Source: Okapia johnstoni (lineage: Eukaryota; Chordata; Mammalia; Artiodactyla; Giraffidae). From it: DNA of 64,000 nucleotides. How positions within the stretch are numbered: position 1 is the stretch's first letter; the number at the start of each line of letters is the position of its first letter. The notes below the pieces were generated by a model that did no database searches, was not told the origin of the DNA, and saw only the letters and a list, made by a program, of their open reading frames with translations. Both the position numbers and the translations under genes were made by a program. The stretch spans positions 8,692,001 to 8,756,000 of the forward strand of contig CM044306.1 of NCBI GenBank assembly GCA_024291935.2, given 5' to 3'. Shown piece after piece: positions 32,518 to 42,290 of this stretch.

Positions 32518-32998
32518 AGGACTTCCTGCTGGCACAGTGGATAAAAATCCACCTGCCAATGCAGGGGACATGGGTTTGATCCCTGGTCTGGGAAGATCCC
32601 ACATGCCGAGGAGCAGCTAAGCTCATATACCATAACTACTGGGGCTGTGTTCGAGAGCCCAGAAGCCACCGCAATGAGAAGCCCATGCACTATGACAGAG
32701 TAGCCCCCACTGGCCGCAACTAGAGAAAAGCTCATGGAAAGCAACTAAGAGCCTCTGGTGGCTCAGCTGGTAAAGAATCCATATGCAAATTCGGGAGACC
32801 TGCCTTTGATCCCTGGGTTGGGGAGATTCCTTGGAGAAGGGAAAGGTTACCCACTCCGGTATTCTGGCCTGGAGAATTCTATGGACTGTATAGTCCACGG
32901 GGTCCCAAACAGTTGGACACGACTGAGCAACTTTCACTTTCCCATAAGATCCAGTGCAACCAAAAATAAATAAATCATTTTTAAAATAAATACAAAAA
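32518..32998 (+). mobile_element. CHR-1/CHRL-type SINE, interrupted
   Basis: 'aggacttcctgctggcacag' to 'agagtagcccccactggccg' and 'gaaagcaactaaga', then resumes at 32944 with 'ataagatccagtgcaaccaa' plus an (AATA)n tail. A Bov-tA splits it, giving clear relative age. Confidence 0.9.
32751..32943 (+). mobile_element. Bov-tA SINE nested in CHR SINE
   Basis: 'cctctggtggctcagctggt' to 'gactgagcaactttcacttt'. TAAGA at 32746-32750 and 32945-32949 may be the target duplication. Confidence 0.92.
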
Positions 32999-33759
32999 CA
33001 TACTGGTAACAAAACTATGCTGACCCCTCCAAAGGCACCGTTGTATCATCTTTGGTGGCTAAATGGTATTACAAGCCCCCAGGTCCAATCAGAGATGAGG
33101 ACTTAGATCTAAGACCTTTTTGTATCTTGTAGGAGATTCGTTATGTAAGTTATGGCAAATTTACTTGATAAAACAGTATGAATGCCATTAAGATGGTTTT
33201 TATAGAGTTTCTTGTAATAAGAGGAAAAAATTATAATGTGAAAAAGTTTTTTACTCCTAGACTAAACGTGTTTCTCTTTTCCCCAGAGAGTAATTCCAAA
33301 ACAATTCATAGAGCATGAATATGTCCCTGCTTTTTAAAATTATGCTAAGATAGGAGTCTGGAAGGAAACACATTCAAATGCTCACATAGGCTTCTTTGAG
33401 GATTGGGACAATGTGATATTTTTCTTCTTTCCATCTCTCCATATTTTCTGCATTTTTTCCCATAAAGAGCCTGTATTATTTTATAGTTGGAAAGAATAAA
33501 ATAAACAAAAATAAACAAGCAAGTGGTTGCTATGATGAGAAAATAGGGTGAGAACATTGTTATCTAGCTTCCCTGTTTTTCCGGGATCACAGTAAACCCG
33601 TGGTCTGAAAATTGGCAGCTGGGAACCCTGCCCAAGCTACAGGAGATGAATACCCACAACTTCTTGGCTGACTCCAGATCGCATCACACACCAAATTTAG
33701 AGGTTTGGTAACCTCTGAATTTCACCAGGTTGGTTCCCTTCCCCAACTTCTGGCTAGAC
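32999..33759. other. Unique AT-rich sequence
   Basis: No recognised gene or repeat. AT-rich around 33160-33510. Confidence 0.4.
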
Positions 33760-33800
33760 ATACACACACATACACCACACACACACACACACACACACAC
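33760..33800. repeat. (CA)n microsatellite, interrupted
   Basis: CA units broken by 'tacac' near 33769-33776, then about 12 uninterrupted units. Confidence 0.9.
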
Positions 33801-34509
33801 CAAAATCTACACATTTTTGTGTGTGGGGTTCACCATGGGTGGCACTCCAGCAAGAAACAGGTTTGCAGTACTCAACACAGTCTTTTTGCAAGAAGATGGA
33901 CTCTCTGCAGATGCTGGAGTCCCAGTCCTGTGCAGCTCCCAGGGTCCCTGACCCTTGAAGCTTCACTGTGGATGAAGCAGATTTCAGCGATAATTTCCAG
34001 AGTCAGGCTGTCCAACACAAAGGTGATATCCCAGGGACGACTTTGAGAGTCAACAACAGCGCGCCTCCCCAAGTTCCTGCCCTGGCTTAAGAGCTGGACT
34101 GTCCCCTAGGAGGAGGGGAGCACCCTCACAGTGCAGGAGATGGAACACACAGTGACCAGCTCCTGGTAAACCTGCCCTCACTCTCACCGTATCAATTGAT
34201 CGAAAACTGTGGTTTGGGCAGCTGCAACAGCTTGTGAGTTTCTCTCTGGCTTCACTCTTCTAATTATTCATCCTGTTGATTTTAACAGCCGCTGTGTCTG
34301 AGGTCAGACTTGTTTCCATTACCCGAAGTGCCAAGGGAACTCTGCTTCTGTTCTCCAAACTGGCTTCCCCACATTTACATACATGGAACTCTAAACACAG
34401 AGCGCCAATCCCTGCCTTGTTCCCCTGGTACTCACCTGCTCTGCAGTGTCATCTCTGCATGTTGGCTCCCCTGCCACCCATGGGCAGAGGGAAACCAGTA
34501 ATGCCTGGT
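33801..34509. other. Unique non-coding sequence
   Basis: No recognised repeat or exon. Confidence 0.4.
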
Positions 34510-34615
34510 ACAGAAAACCATTTCATTCATACAACAAATATTTATTGAGCACAGTGCACTTGACATGAACTGGGGATACAGCCGTGAACCAGTTGAGATG
34601 GTTGTGGAAATGGCT
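34510..34615 (-). mobile_element. L2 3' end, reverse
   Basis: 'catacaacaaatatttattg', then 'agcacagtgc' and 'ctggggatacagccgtgaac', is a typical reversed L2 terminus. Confidence 0.75.
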
Positions 34616-35069
34616 GGACACTTAATTAACGCCCCCAAGGAAACCAGTGGGAATCCAGCCCCAATGTCAGAGCAGAGCTGTCATCTGAACTTGCGGCCAC
34701 ACCACTGGGATAACAAAGTGGGACAGGAGCTTGGTTGAAATGGGGTTGAAACTCCGTTGGGTTGATTTTACAACAGACTGAATGTGGGTGGTGATGCATT
34801 TACTCAAATATTACTAAAGATGAATTGTCATCTGAATGTTGACTGACCCTTCTCAGACTCTCCTATTCCTGCCCCTGGGACCACCCTTCTATCAATCGCC
34901 CAGCTCATCATCTGAGTCACTTTGACTCCTGCCCCCCACACCTCCAATCTCCTGCACTCTAATTTGTATTCAAGTTCATGTCTCTCTCCAAAATGCCTCC
35001 AGCTCTTTCAGCATGGACACCACCCTACTTATCTCTATGTGATTGATGTCTGTCTCTTCCTCCTTCCAC
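34616..35069. other. Unique or very old repeat sequence
   Basis: 34845-35040 has an L2-like ring (ctttgactcctgccccccac, then 'ctccaatctcctgcactcta') but cannot be assigned firmly. Confidence 0.35.
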
Positions 35070-35215
35070 AAGCAGTTAGTAAGCACCTGCAGTGAGCCAC
35101 GCACTATGTAGGTGCTGGGACAAAGTAGTGAGCAAAAAAAGCAAACACTCTCTGCCATCATGGAAAGTGCTGTCTAGCAGGGAAGACAAGCATTAACTAG
35201 AATACATGAGTGGAT
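35070..35215 (-). mobile_element. L2/MIR-like 3' end, reverse
   Basis: 'gtaagcacctgcagtgagcc', 'actatgtaggtgctgggaca' and 'gagtggatgaatgaatgaat' support a reversed ancient LINE end. Confidence 0.55.
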
Positions 35216-35500
35216 GAATGAATGAATAAATGACTGATGGCTTGGACTGTCATGGTTCCCACTATGATCCATGCTACAATAGTCCTGCCTGCATAACCAG
35301 CCCCTTGTATAGCTTTCCTCATATTCCCTGCCTAAAACCTTCAGTAGCTCACCAACATACACTAGTCAAGTTCTAATTCCCTAGTCTGGTGGCTCTCCAT
35401 ACTCTCATACCTTTTCAGCTTGGTTTCCTTCTAACCTTCTAAGATAACCTGCGTACTACTTGAACAATTGCTATGTTAGTTCTGTTTTTTTTTTTTTTAC

Positions 35501-35705
35501 TTACTAAGTCATGTCCAACTCTTTTGTGACCCCATGGACTGCGGCCCGCCAGGCTCCTCTGTCCATGGGATTTCTCAGGCAAAAATACCGGAGTGGGTGG
35601 CCAGTTCTTCTCCAGGGGATCTTCCCGACCCATGGATCAAACCCATGTCTCTTGTGTTTCCTGTATTGCAGGCAGATTCTTTACCACTAAGCCACCAGGG
35701 AAGCC
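35501..35705 (-). mobile_element. Bov-tA SINE with poly-T border
   Basis: T-run at 35484-35498 (tail complement), then 'cttactaagtcatgtccaac' to 'actaagccaccagggaagcc'. Full length. Confidence 0.93.
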
Positions 35706-35959
35706 CATGGCAGGGAGTGGGGTGGGGTGGGGACACAATTCAACCATGTGCTCACCCATCCTGTTCACTTTCCAGCCTGCTGCCCCCTGGCTCCCCACCA
35801 CCTCTGCTGAGGACAAAATGGCAAAATTGCCCAGTTTGGTGGACGCTTTTCTGTCCTTACCATGTGGGCCTCACTGCCATGCCATTGACTACCCAGTCCT
35901 TCCCCTCCTGGTTTCTTCAGCTGCACAGGATTCTGAATCCTGAGTAGTCCCTTCTCAAA

Positions 35960-37095
35960 CTCCTTTAGGGCTTTTCACCTCCTCCTTGGTGTCACTCAGG
36001 CTCAGCACTCAGCCTTCTTATCTTCCCTCCTAACCAAAACCCCCAGCTAATCATCTATGCCCTGCCTTCAACATCTACTACTATGCAGACCACCCTGGAA
36101 AGATTTCTCCAGCCCAGACATTTCTCCTCACTTGCAGATCTGACCACACCCTTAGCTGTCCCCCAGTGCCTCCAATGCCAAATGGAGCCAACCAGACTTA
36201 CCCCTTGTTTCCCAAAGTCCCACCTCTATCAATCAGTCCCTAAGTCCTCCAGAGTCTCCTGGAGTTAAAATTATCTTTCAGGGACTTCTCTGGTGGTCTA
36301 GTGGTTAAAGAATCTGCCTTCCAATGCAGGGGCATGGGTTCAATCCCTGGTCGGGGAACTAAGATCCCATGTGCCACAGGGCAACTAAGCCCATGTGCCA
36401 CAACCAGAAAAAAGCCCTGGCACCACAACAAAGACCCAGTGCAAACTAATTAATGAATTCAATTCTCTTTCAAAGGGATCCTTTCTGTTTGGCCTCTAGG
36501 GTCACTCTAGTTCCTTCCACAGTTTCTCATCTCCCTCCTGCGTGACTTTGCCATCAACCTCTGCCTCCTCTTCCCTGTCTTATTCTTCATCTCCCTGTCA
36601 TCCCCAAGGTTCCCAAAGAGATCTCTAGGACAGACAGGTACAATAAGGTTTAGAAGCACTCAAAAGCCTTCAGGAAAAAGTCCAAATGCCCTCAATGTGA
36701 TGTGACTTGCTCCTTATGATCTGGCCCCTGCTCACCTCTCCCACTTCTCCTTCCATGTAAGCTGTTTCGACTCTACTGACACTCTGCGGCCTCCTGAATG
36801 AGCGAAGGTGCTCTCTTCCATCTCCTTTCTCCTGGCTGTTCCCTGTGTCTTCAATGCCCTTCCTTTAGCTCTTGACCATTGCAGCCATCTAACTGTGGCT
36901 CCCGTTGCATCCTTCAAGACCTCTGGGTGGTCTTTCTGAGCACTCTAGAATAACCTGGATCTCCCTTCCTGCCCTCTTCAGCACTGTGTATGTACTGTAA
37001 TCATAAGTCAAGGCTTTCAGCTTTAAATCCCCAGCACCCAGTCCACCGCCTGGCACATAACACAGGTTCAGTCATCGTTCAATGAGAATCTCTAA
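35960..37095 (+). mobile_element. L2 LINE remnant, interrupted by CHR SINE
   Basis: Ordered L2-like blocks: 'aagatttctccagcccagac' (about 36100), 'ttatgatctggcccctgctc' (about 36715), 'tcctggctgttccctgtgtc' (about 36830), 'cctggcacataacacaggtt' (about 37051). No frame survives. It is split at 36281-36455. Confidence 0.7.
36281..36455 (+). mobile_element. CHR-family SINE nested in L2
   Basis: 'gggacttctctggtggtcta', B-box (ggttcaatcc), 'gtcggggaactaagatccca', 'gccctggcaccacaacaaag'. An approximate repeat ATCTTTCA / CTCTTTCA flanks it. Confidence 0.9.
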
Positions 37096-37109
37096 CTCAG
37101 GGAGGAGTA

Positions 37110-37195
37110 CAAAAGAGAAGGGTGAGGCCCAGGAAACTGCCTGAGGTCAAACAGCCAGTGGCAGTGGCACTGAGGTTCAGCCTGGCTCACATCTT
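37110..37195 (-). mobile_element. MIR fragment
   Basis: 'gaggcccaggaaactgcctg', then 'aggtcaaacagccagtggca', matches the reverse MIR core. Confidence 0.65.
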
Positions 37196-37249
37196 AAGAT
37201 TTTTGTCTCCACTCCAGTATTTTTCTCGGTTGAAGTGGGAGGATGATTG

Positions 37250-37372
37250 CACCAGAACCACTCGGGGAGCTGGTTAAATATGCAACTTCACAGGCCTCAC
37301 CTTAGACCCAGATGAGTCTGTGTTTTAAACAAGCTACTGTGGTGATTCTTATGAAGAGTTTGAGAACCAACA
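37250..37372 (+). mobile_element. MER5-type hAT MITE
   Basis: 'ccagaaccactcggggagct', 'caggcctcaccttagaccca' and 'agtttgagaaccaac' at the right end match a near-complete MER5-family element. Confidence 0.65.
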
Positions 37373-37415
37373 CCCCATCCTCTCTGCCCTGTCTGAAAGG
37401 CTTTAAGTTCATCAC

Positions 37416-37527
37416 ATTTTTTTTTGGCTGTGCCATGTGACATGTAGGATCTTAGTTCTCCTACCAGGGACTAAACCTGCAGCAGAAGCATGGAGTCTTA
37501 ACCACAGGACCACCAGGGAAGTCCCGA
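37416..37527 (-). mobile_element. CHR-2 SINE with long target duplication
   Basis: 'ggctgtgccatgtgacatgt' to 'ggaccaccagggaagtccc', reverse orientation. The 17-bp word TCATCACATTTTTTTTT occurs at 37409-37425 and 37528-37544. The T part may include tail, so at least TCATCACA is target duplication. Confidence 0.92.
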
Positions 37528-37849
37528 TCATCACATTTTTTTTTATGGCCAAGTTGGTAGCTATCTGCTTGGTGACAAGCAGTCCTGCTCCCTTACATTT
37601 TCACTGAAAGTGATCATGTGTTGGAGTCTTGAAGCTTTTCCCTTTTAGAGTCCACTGTTAGGATTCAAATTCTACTTGCAGAATCAATGGAGGTAGAAGG
37701 AGGGAAGAAGGGGCTTCAGAAGGAAGTAAAGCAGTCAGAAGTAGCTGGGAGTGGAGGGGATGTAGCTGTAGCTGGGAGTGGAGGGGAAGCAAGCATCACA
37801 GGCAAATAGGACCCTGAGAAAAGGTGTCCTTTAAGATTAGTTTTTTATT
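37528..37849. other. Unique sequence with short duplication
   Basis: Contains a local direct duplication of 'gtagctgggagtggagggga' near 37741-37789. No gene. Confidence 0.45.
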
Positions 37850-38275
37850 GTCAAATTTTAGCATGCATCAGAATCACCTGGAGGGCTTATTAAGATGCAG
37901 ATACCTGTGGGAGTTCCCCGGTGGTCCAGGGGTTAAGAATCTGCCTTGCAATGCAGGGGATACTGGTTTGATCCCTGGCCAGGAACTAAGATCCTGTGTG
38001 CCTCTGGGCAACTAAGCCTGCTTGTCACTACTAGAGAGAAGCCCCATGCACTGCAACGAAAGATCCCACATGCTGCAACTAAGACCCAAGGGAGCCATAA
38101 ATAAATAAATAAATATATATTTTTAAAAGATGCAGATACCTAGATGCCCCCCCAAGTTTCTGATTCAGTAGACCTGGCAATGGGGTTCAAGAAGTTGCAT
38201 TTCTAACAAGCTCCCAGGTGATGCCGATGCTGCTGGTCCAGGAAGCACACTTTGGAAACCATTGAACTAATTCAC
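37850..38275 (+). mobile_element. MER5-type hAT MITE, interrupted
   Basis: Left part 'catgcatcagaatcacctgg', then 'agggcttatt'; right part 'agtttctgattcagtagacc', 'gcatttctaacaagctccca' and 'cactttggaaaccattgaac'. The CHR SINE between them left a 15-bp target duplication. Confidence 0.75.
37907..38126 (+). mobile_element. CHR SINE nested in MER5
   Basis: 'gtgggagttccccggtggtc' to an (AATA)n plus TATA tail. Perfect 15-bp direct repeats AAGATGCAGATACCT at 37892-37906 and 38127-38141 define the insertion. Confidence 0.95.
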
Positions 38276-38466
38276 CCAGGTGGTTCAAGTGGTAAAGAAT
38301 CTGCCTGCCAATGCAAGAGACACAGGTTCAATCCCTGGGTCAGATAGATCCCCTGGAGAAGGAAATGGCAACCCACTCCAGTACTCTTGCCTGGAGAATT
38401 CCATGGGCAGAGGAACCTGGCAGGCTACAGTCCATGGGGTTGTAAAGAGCCGAACATGACAGAGTA
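38271..38466 (+). mobile_element. Bov-tA SINE
   Basis: 'ttcacccaggtggttcaagt' to 'gagccgaacatgacagagta', then GTAT repeats at 38465-38480 as tail. This is the last ruminant SINE before a long SINE-free interval. Confidence 0.92.
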
Positions 38467-40010
38467 TGTATGTATGTACATATGAGCAAATCCAACCTTT
38501 ATGCCCTATGCCATCATTTATTCTGTAATATCCATGGAGATGAGGATGTGGTCACCCTGATTTCTGCTTAAACCAGATACAGATCTTGTTATATTTCAAG
38601 CTAGAGTTTCTATGGACAACTCTTAAGATTCTTCTTTGAATGAAATGGAAATTCATCTCCAAACCTTCCACACACTTATCCCAAGCCTGCCTCTTATATT
38701 CTCACAGATGCATCCAGCTAGGTCTTCACCTGTCCTTAACTACTTGACTTTTTAACTTAGGAGTGACACTTAATATTTAATCTTTTTACATGTAATTCTA
38801 TGGGGGTTGCCCATTTTTATAGATTGCAACCCATACCTTAGTTATGAGGTAGTAGTGGCAGGGCTGATAAAGGCATGACAGACCCCAAATATGCACTGAC
38901 TCATTTTACAACGTTGCCTGGGGGTTGCTCAGACTTTATTCAGCCCAAATAGCCACTTAGAAGGGACACTGCAATCTCCACACTCATGGCTGTCTTCTAC
39001 CGCAATGTTCCTGGATCAGTCGTAATTTTGAGAATTCTATTGTTATAGACCCACGTGAGTCTAATTTTGGGGTCAGAAACTATGATCAACATAAGTGTGG
39101 CCTCTTCTCCAGGTGTTTACAGTGTAACAAGAGAGGACAATGATTTTGTGTGGTTTAGCTGATTGAGGAGGACAGTAAAAAGAAGAAGATGGAGAAAAGT
39201 TGAGAGGTTACAATCAGAAAGTCAACATCAAGGATAAAAATTATATCATTCAATTTTGGTTCAGTTTTCCAAAAGGAGAAGTTCTGCTTATTGCAACGAT
39301 GGGTTCACTGAGGTATCTGAATTCCTCATCGATTTAGCAATCTTAGTGGATGCCAAATATTTTGAAGATATTATTTGCGCTCCTTCCTGGAGCATGTGAT
39401 ACCTTTATCTTTGAGAATTACAAAGGATGAAGGTTTCTCCGAAGTCAAGAACAAAACTAACGTAAATAAAACGCTGAATGGAAAAGGCAGAAGTCTCTAT
39501 GTCAACTCGGGCTGACATCAGAGTCTTCTAAGTGATGTGGGTTTTCAGCAGGGGAAGTACCCAGCACAGACATTTGAAGACGATTTTAGAGCGCGGTTTG
39601 TGACTCTGACTACCGAGGAGCTTAAAATATGGCAGTAAGAAGAAAGGAGTGAGCCGAGCTCACGGGACCCCGAAAGGAAAGGAGAGCGGGGAATTTGTTG
39701 TGTCTCTTTCATCCACGAACGTTTCAAAGCAAGACTCTTGCGGTAACAAAATTGCACTGCGAAAGCAGCGTGTCATTATCTGCTCTTCAAGATGGGGACA
39801 CGTAGACAGGGAATGGCCTCCAACACGAACAACTTTCGAGTAGCACCGCTGAGCCTCCACTGCACAAAGCGGAAAGCTGGCCTGCTTCCACCACGCTTCA
39901 TGAAAATGGAGAGAAATCTTGGTTTCAATCTTTTCTCGTGACTTGAACCGAAAGTTAAAAGGGGACTTTTAAATTGCACATTGCTCCTGATCTTACCCAC
40001 GATTAATGAC
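38467..40010. other. Repeat-free flank upstream of the CpG island
   Basis: 1.5 kb with no recognised transposon. CpG frequency begins to rise from about 39590. Likely proximal upstream regulatory sequence by position. No coding evidence; short open frames near 39545-39860 are not supported. Confidence 0.45.
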
Positions 40011-40705
40011 TAGTGTGTACGGCAAGAGCGGCGGAATGGAGGACCGCTACCGGGTGCAGAGCGCCGGGAAGGAACAGTGGGGTACGGGAGCCAGAGCATC
40101 CGGGGTTCGGCCCAACAGCAGTTTGCCCGGTGGGGGCAGGATACTCGCGCTCCGGGAAGGGGATGTCTCTTAGGGGCGGTTACTCAGCGAGGCTTGTTTG
40201 GCTCGCAACAGGGCGCTCCTTGGGGAGCGGTTGTGCACTGGGGGACGGCTGGGAGGCGCGCGGCGCGCAGGATGCTCCAGGGCCCGGGCTGGCGCGTGTA
40301 CGTGTGTGTGCACGGCGCGGGCGGGACGCGCGCCAGTGCGGCCGCCGAGCTCCGCTGCAATACAAGGCCAGCGCCGCCGGGTGAAAATACCGCGCAAAAC
40401 CCTGGCTCGGGAGCCGCGAGGGGCCGGCTGGGGGGAACCAAGCAGACGCGCACGGCCGGGCCCTCACCCCGTGGCTGAGCGCGCTAATGCGGAGTCGCAG
40501 CACCCTCAGACGAGGAAGGAAGCCGCGTGAGTTTCCACGGACCCCAAGGAGACCGCGAGCCCCAGGGACTCGCACGCGCCCGCGCCCGACGAGGGGGAGC
40601 GCGTACCCGATCGCACCCTGGCGCGCTCCCCGCGCGACCTGTGGAAAGACAGCTCGGGCGGGTATTAAGGGGGGGGAGAAGGGGGTGTGGCTTGGCTGGA
40701 ACTAG

Positions 40706-40849
40706 CCAATGGGCCGGGGAGGGGCGCGCGGGGGCGGAGCTCGTGTTCAGAGCGCCAATTGGCCAGTTGGCCCTCCGGTATGCAGATACGGTGGTGTCAC
40801 GTGCCAGGGGCCGGGACGACTTCCTGTTGGAGGCCAAGGCGGGGCGGGG
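40706..40849 (+). promoter_or_regulatory. TATA-less core promoter motif cluster
   Basis: Within 145 bp: CCAAT at 40706-40710 (in GCCAATGGG, NF-Y type) and at 40755-40759; CACGTG E-box at 40798-40803 (USF/TFE type); ACTTCCTG ETS site at 40819-40826; GGGGCGGGG GC box at 40841-40849. No TATA box was seen. The order and the downstream YY1 site point to plus-strand transcription starting near 40880-40910. Assignments are by motif only. Confidence 0.75.
40711..40737 (+). other. G-quadruplex-forming motif
   Basis: GGG-CC-GGGG-A-GGGG-CGCGC-GGGGG satisfies the four-run, short-loop rule and abuts the first CCAAT box. Confidence 0.7.
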
Positions 40850-40913
40850 AAGGGGGCGCGAGCGCCCCGTCTGGCTGAAGCGGGGGGAGGGGGGTTCTTG
40901 TCAGTTAGAGCAA

Positions 40914-40927
40914 CAAGATGGCCGCGG
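40914..40927 (+). promoter_or_regulatory. YY1 site at transcription start region
   Basis: CAAGATGGCCGCGG matches the YY1 consensus (AAGATGGCGGC). In mammalian CpG-island promoters this motif typically sits just downstream of the start site in sense orientation, which supports plus-strand transcription and the placement of exon 1. The ATG inside it is the uORF start. Confidence 0.75.
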
Positions 40928-41004
40928 TGGCAGCTCCGCACCTCAGCGCGACGGCCCCAGGAGCCGCAGCCGCCGCCGCCGGCCCCGCCGCCCCGCAGCC
41001 CTGA
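40918..41004 (+). CDS. Upstream ORF, 28 codons, in exon 1
   Basis: ATG at 40918 has A at -3 and G at +4 (strong context), followed by 27 more codons and TGA at 41002-41004. The peptide starts MAAVAAPHLSATAPG and is otherwise Ala/Pro-rich, reflecting GC-rich sequence. If exon 1 is 5' UTR, most scanning ribosomes would meet this ORF first, so it could lower or regulate main ORF translation. A real peptide function is not implied. Confidence 0.5.
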   Translation: MAAVAAPHLSATAPGAAAAAAGPAAPQP

Positions 41005-42290
41005 GCGTCGCCCCGGCCGCCCCCACCGCCCCTGACAGGGCCGTCCGCGCGCCCGCCGCGCTCCTGCCGCCGCCGCAGCCGCCGCGGGCCCGCCCGAGCC
41101 GGAGGCGGAGGGAGCGGAGCCGGCCGAGCGCAGAGCGCCGAGCTCAGCCGCCGCCGCCTCGGATCGCGGGCCGCGCCGGAGCCACCGTCCCGCCTGCGGG
41201 CGCGAGGAGGAGGGCGCGTCGCGGCGTCGCTGGGGCCGGACCTGGACCCGCCGGGACGCGCCGCCGCCCACCCGCCCGCGCCGCCGCCGCCTCCGCCGCC
41301 CGCGCCGGGGACTTGAGCCCGCGGCGCCGGCGCTGAGCGGGCCCCCACCGCCCGAGCGCCCCGCAGGCCCCGGGGCGGCCGCCCGAGTGGTTTTTGCCGC
41401 CGCCGCCAGGCCCCGCGCCGCCGGAGCCCCTCCGAGGAGCCGCCGCCGCCGCCGGGGACGGAGCCCAGGTGAGCGCGGGCCGGGCCTCCGAGTCGCCGCA
41501 GCCGGCGGAGCTGTTGGCGTCGCCTTTGTTCGGCCGGGCCCGGAGCGCGAGGGGTCGCCGCGGGTCCCGGCGGGAAGGATGCGCAGCGCGGGGCGGCGGG
41601 AGGAACTGCTGGCGGAGCGGGGCCCGGGTGCGGGCGCGCGCGGGGCGAGAGGCTCGCGGTGCCCGCTGCGATCCGCACGGCAGTTGCGTGTGTGGTGTAC
41701 GTAAAACGATGCGTTGGTGGAATTGGTTCTCCGGGAGCAGTCACCCGCGCGGGTTTTGCATTTCTGATGGCATGCACGAACCCGGGCGTTTTCGGTGTGG
41801 GACCTCTCCCGCCGTTGTTTGAGGGGGGTCAGAGCAAGCGCGGGCGTGCTTCTGCTAGCATGGAGGGGCCCCTTGGCCTCCCGTGGGTCTGGAATCAGGT
41901 GGGCTGCTCGCGGCGCTGCAGGCTGCGGGGCGATGCGCACGAGAGACGGGAGCCGAACCGCTGCTGCCCGGCTCTGGGAGTGCAGAACCGGAGCGCCTCG
42001 GGGGCCACCTTCGCTCGTGCGTCGCCTCGTCTGCACCTTTGCCTCGTGGATGAGATTCGTTAATAGATTGGTGTCTGTTAAATGTGCAGATGCGGATCCA
42101 AGGGTTCCCTGCGCGTTAACTCGGTGGAGAATCTTTCGCTTGCAGGTTACACGCAGCTTTGGGAATCTCACGGAAGATGCAGGTTTGCTGCCTCCACGTC
42201 GCGGGGCGGGGGCGGAGGAGCCGCAGATCCCGGCCGCACCTCTAGCGGTGTTGGGCGCTCGACTGTCTCAGGGATTCAGCGAAATGAGTG

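Larger units (their letters stand above)
40890..41468 (+). other. Inferred first exon (5' UTR) of unidentified gene
   Basis: The start is inferred, not seen: it is placed between the GC boxes and the YY1 site. The end is a strong splice donor, CAG|GTGAGC, with GT at 41469-41470. The exon is about 75-85% GC, with GCC/CCG-rich stretches. The only ATG seen between 40890 and 41468 is that of the short uORF at 40918, so the main coding start must lie in a later exon beyond the window. The gene was not recognised. Confidence 0.65.
40011..42290. promoter_or_regulatory. CpG island with promoter
   Basis: Abrupt shift to GC-rich, CpG-dense sequence at about 40011, peaking at 40900-41480 and fading after 42290. 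It includes the promoter motifs, inferred exon 1 and the first 0.8 kb of intron 1. Such islands usually stay unmethylated and mark broadly expressed or developmental genes. GC-rich composition leaves long stop-free frames on both strands, which are not genes. Confidence 0.95.

Noticed and set aside
40527..41336. 269-codon plus-strand open frame over promoter and exon 1
   Set aside because: Starts upstream of all core promoter motifs and is Arg/Ala/Pro-rich. A consequence of composition and not a plausible protein.
40747..42171. 474-codon minus-strand open frame across the CpG island
   Set aside because: Antisense to the inferred promoter and exon 1, composed mostly of Arg, Ala, Pro and Gly. 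GC-rich DNA lacks stop codons by chance, and there is no domain or coherent start.
42146..42180. Possible micro-exon (AG before 42146, GT after 42180) inside the island
   Set aside because: Acceptor (tcgcttgcag) and donor (gcag|gtttgc) are weak and 35 bp is too short to support without transcripts.
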